From Neoroseomonas eburnea (lineage in GTDB: Bacteria > Pseudomonadota > Alphaproteobacteria > Acetobacterales > Acetobacteraceae), in assembly GCF_018129005.1 (NCBI RefSeq), contig NZ_JAAEDL010000001.1, forward strand, positions 372,001-436,000: 64,000 nucleotides of DNA, read 5' to 3'. Numbering within the stretch: the stretch's first letter is position 1; the number at the start of each line of letters is the position of its first letter. The notes below the pieces were generated by a model. The model was not told the DNA's origin. It did not search any database and was given only the letters and a program-made list of their open reading frames with translations. Shown in pieces: positions 63,893-64,000 of the stretch. A program made the position numbers and the translations under genes.

Positions 63893-64000
63893 GGCTCGTC
63901 ACCTTCGAAGGCCCGGCCGGCGCGACGCTGGGCGGGATGATCGGCGGCGAGGTCGTGGCGCTGCGCCCGGCGCTGGCCGCGGCGATGCAGGCGGCGGGCG
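63889..64000 (+). CDS. fumarylacetoacetase-family hydrolase, N-terminal fragment
   Basis: The first 37 codons only; the gene runs off the right edge. The start MRLVTFEGPAGATLGGMIGG followed by EVVALRP fits the small N-terminal domain that precedes the catalytic domain in FAH-family hydrolases and 2-hydroxyhepta-2,4-diene-1,7-dioate isomerases (family knowledge). It overlaps the dioxygenase stop by four bases. The call rests on a short stretch and on context. Confidence 0.65.
   Translation, partial: MRLVTFEGPAGATLGGMIGGEVVALRPALAAAMQAAG

Overview
This 64-kb window is one contiguous piece of a GC-rich (visually about 70 % G+C) proteobacterial chromosome. The mix of genes suggests an alphaproteobacterium of the Acetobacteraceae (Roseomonas-like) type: a Bug/TctC-type tricarboxylate binding protein, a row of Tat-signal family-5 solute-binding proteins, several DadA-type FAD oxidoreductases, xanthine-dehydrogenase-family CoxMLS genes, a short alphaproteobacterial flagellin, a two-domain cold-shock protein and hairpin-rich intergenic repeats. 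This assignment is inference; no rRNA or other marker gene is present. I saw no tRNA, rRNA, insertion sequence, CRISPR array or replication origin. Genes are dense, about 58, and many are translationally coupled (ATGA, GTGA or TGATG overlaps).

Layout. 0-9 kb: edge of a glutathione S-transferase gene, a hexapeptide acyltransferase, a small conserved protein, a DadA-like oxidase, a serine/alanine-glyoxylate aminotransferase, then a coupled set of quinone reductase, 981-aa FAD/Fe-S 2-hydroxyacid dehydrogenase and DUF924. 8.9-10.6 kb: a TPR membrane protein in noticeably AT-richer DNA, probably acquired. 10.8-16.8 kb: a DUF1194 exported protein with a possible double operator upstream, a coupled operon of flavin reductase-like protein, DUF3253, DUF1499 and an SbmA/YddA-type ABC exporter, then a TctC protein and an Asp/Glu racemase-like protein. 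17-22 kb: flagellin, a double cold-shock-domain protein with an Arg/Gly/Pro linker, an operon of HpxZ-like protein, 2-hydroxychromene-2-carboxylate isomerase-like protein and DadA-like oxidase, and a methyltransferase. 22-26 kb: CoxS-CoxL-CoxM molybdenum hydroxylase genes. 26.5-38.8 kb: a peptide-type ABC transporter (two ATPases, two permeases) preceded by five tandem paralogous binding proteins. 39-43 kb: aldehyde dehydrogenase with a hydroxyacid dehydrogenase, GtrA and a polyprenol-phosphate glycosyltransferase. 43.5-47 kb: a type I secretion ABC/HlyD pair with a 94-aa companion. 47-52 kb: FkbM methyltransferase, GalE, and cell-wall enzymes (MepA, YcbK-like, LdtD-like). 52.4-64 kb: a catabolic region (two FAD oxidases, class III aminotransferase, SDR, amidase, enoyl-CoA hydratase, dienoyl-CoA reductase-like SDR, luciferase-like monooxygenase, Fe-dependent dehydrogenase, TauD/TfdA dioxygenase, start of a fumarylacetoacetase-family gene) with one frameshifted small membrane-protein gene.

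How it works together. Most of the window is uptake and breakdown of small organic acids, amides and amino compounds: periplasmic binding proteins feed the cell, and flavin, molybdenum and PLP enzymes oxidise or deaminate the substrates. The middle-right part deals with envelope building and export. No single known pathway accounts for everything. The most unusual features are the five-binding-protein array on one transporter, the double cold-shock protein, the AT-rich TPR gene, and a hairpin that buries the ribosome-binding site of the luciferase-like monooxygenase.
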